From assembly GCA_052174455.1 (NCBI GenBank), contig JBQMRP010000034.1, positions 62,001 through 126,000 on the forward strand: a stretch of DNA of 64,000 bases, read 5' to 3'. The position numbers and the translations under genes are program-made. Positions 63,590 to 64,000 of the stretch are shown in pieces. The notes beneath the pieces were generated by a model, which was not told the DNA's origin, ran no database searches, and saw only the letters and a program-made list of their open reading frames with translations. How positions within the stretch are numbered: the first letter of the stretch is position 1; each line of letters starts with the position of its first letter. The stretch comes from Arsenophonus sp052174455 (GTDB lineage Bacteria; Pseudomonadota; Gammaproteobacteria; Enterobacterales; Enterobacteriaceae).

Positions 63590-64000
63590 TTTTGTTTGAA
63601 AAAAACAAACTGCTAACCATGTCTGTATTTTAATTGTTATGATTTTAAACAATCTTCTTTAGGTAAGTTAATTTAATAAATAAACAACCTTACATCATGA
63701 AATCTACTAAGTTATTCTTTTAATCAGCCAATATAGCTGTTAATATTTTGAATGTGAAATTCTTAGAAATAACTTTTAATAATCTAATATTATTATAAGA
63801 TGGTAATTAATTTCATACTCATTGGTAAAGGTTTTCATATCATTTAACTTCATCCGAATAAAGACAGACTCTTTGTTGATGATCACCTTAAATAAACAAC
63901 TAACACTCTTTACATTAAACTCTTCAAAAGCTCATTGGTTACAATGAGCCCTGTTGATCTCTGCCGATTAAGACCGAGCATTTTATTCTTTCCTTTTATT
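63590..64000 (-). mobile_element. IS1595-family remnant, copy B (cut by window edge)
   Basis: Closely matches 23,890-24,310, including the near-identical acatcatgaaatctact at 63,692 and 24,000. On the minus strand a partly open stretch reads Lys-Glu-Ser-Val-Phe-Ile-Arg-Met-Lys-Leu-Asn. Only the C-terminal half of the transposase lies inside the window. Confidence 0.65.

Noticed and set aside
1..64000. CRISPR array, toxin-antitoxin pair, riboswitch or replication origin
   Set aside because: I looked for regular spaced repeats, paired small ORFs, known aptamer-like leaders and DnaA-box clusters and saw none that I could support.

Overview
This window looks like a chromosomal segment of an insect-associated gammaproteobacterium (Enterobacterales) in the middle of genome reduction. 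The DNA is strongly AT-rich. The intact proteins (Lrp, InfA, S20, SerS, TrxB, CydDC, IleS, LspA, IspH, RibF, CysS, FolD, LpxH, YdjM) align almost end to end with my recollection of the E. coli K-12 versions. Gene order within blocks is that of E. coli, but about 20 genes stand intact among pseudogenes and worn-out mobile elements. An Arsenophonus-type symbiont fits best (inference; I could not run a phylogeny).

Layout. 1-5,345: cspE/cspC among three decayed IS256-family copies. 5,893-13,000: lrp, ftsK (N-terminal domain open, motor destroyed), lolA and rarA (both broken), serS. 13,262-14,550: an IS256 copy at a synteny break. 15,976-22,499: trxB, cydD, cydC, broken aat, infA, truncated clpA. 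22,500-24,560: IS256 and IS1595 remnants. 24,900-34,336: the nhaA-nhaR-rpsT-ribF-ileS-lspA-fkpB-ispH-dapB block, with nhaR, fkpB and dapB broken. 34,540-53,832: about 19 kb of decayed accessory DNA with traces of a tyrosine integrase, an MFS transporter, an Rpn-type nuclease, a phage lysozyme, a serine recombinase and a family-3 glycosidase; only ydjM is intact there. 53,833-61,904: tRNA-Arg(TCT), folD, ybcJ remnant, cysS, ppiB remnant, lpxH, purE/purK remnants. 61,905-64,000: IS256 and IS1595 remnants again.

Surviving genes serve translation (three aminoacyl-tRNA synthetases, IF-1, S20, one tRNA), flavin and isoprenoid supply (ribF, ispH), folate (folD), envelope (lspA, lpxH), redox and respiration (trxB, cydDC), ion balance (nhaA) and regulation (lrp, csp). 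Lost functions group into pathways: the Leu/Phe N-degron route (aat, clpA), lipoprotein release to the outer membrane (lolA), DNA translocation by FtsK, lysine/DAP (dapB), purines (purE, purK), and two peptidyl-prolyl isomerases (fkpB, ppiB).

I found no convincing undescribed system. The most informative signals are an apparent IS256-bounded inversion of lrp-serS, the open FtsK membrane domain next to a dead motor, and the joint decay of aat and clpA. Boundaries of pseudogenes and IS remnants are approximate because they were read by eye from frameshifted translations.
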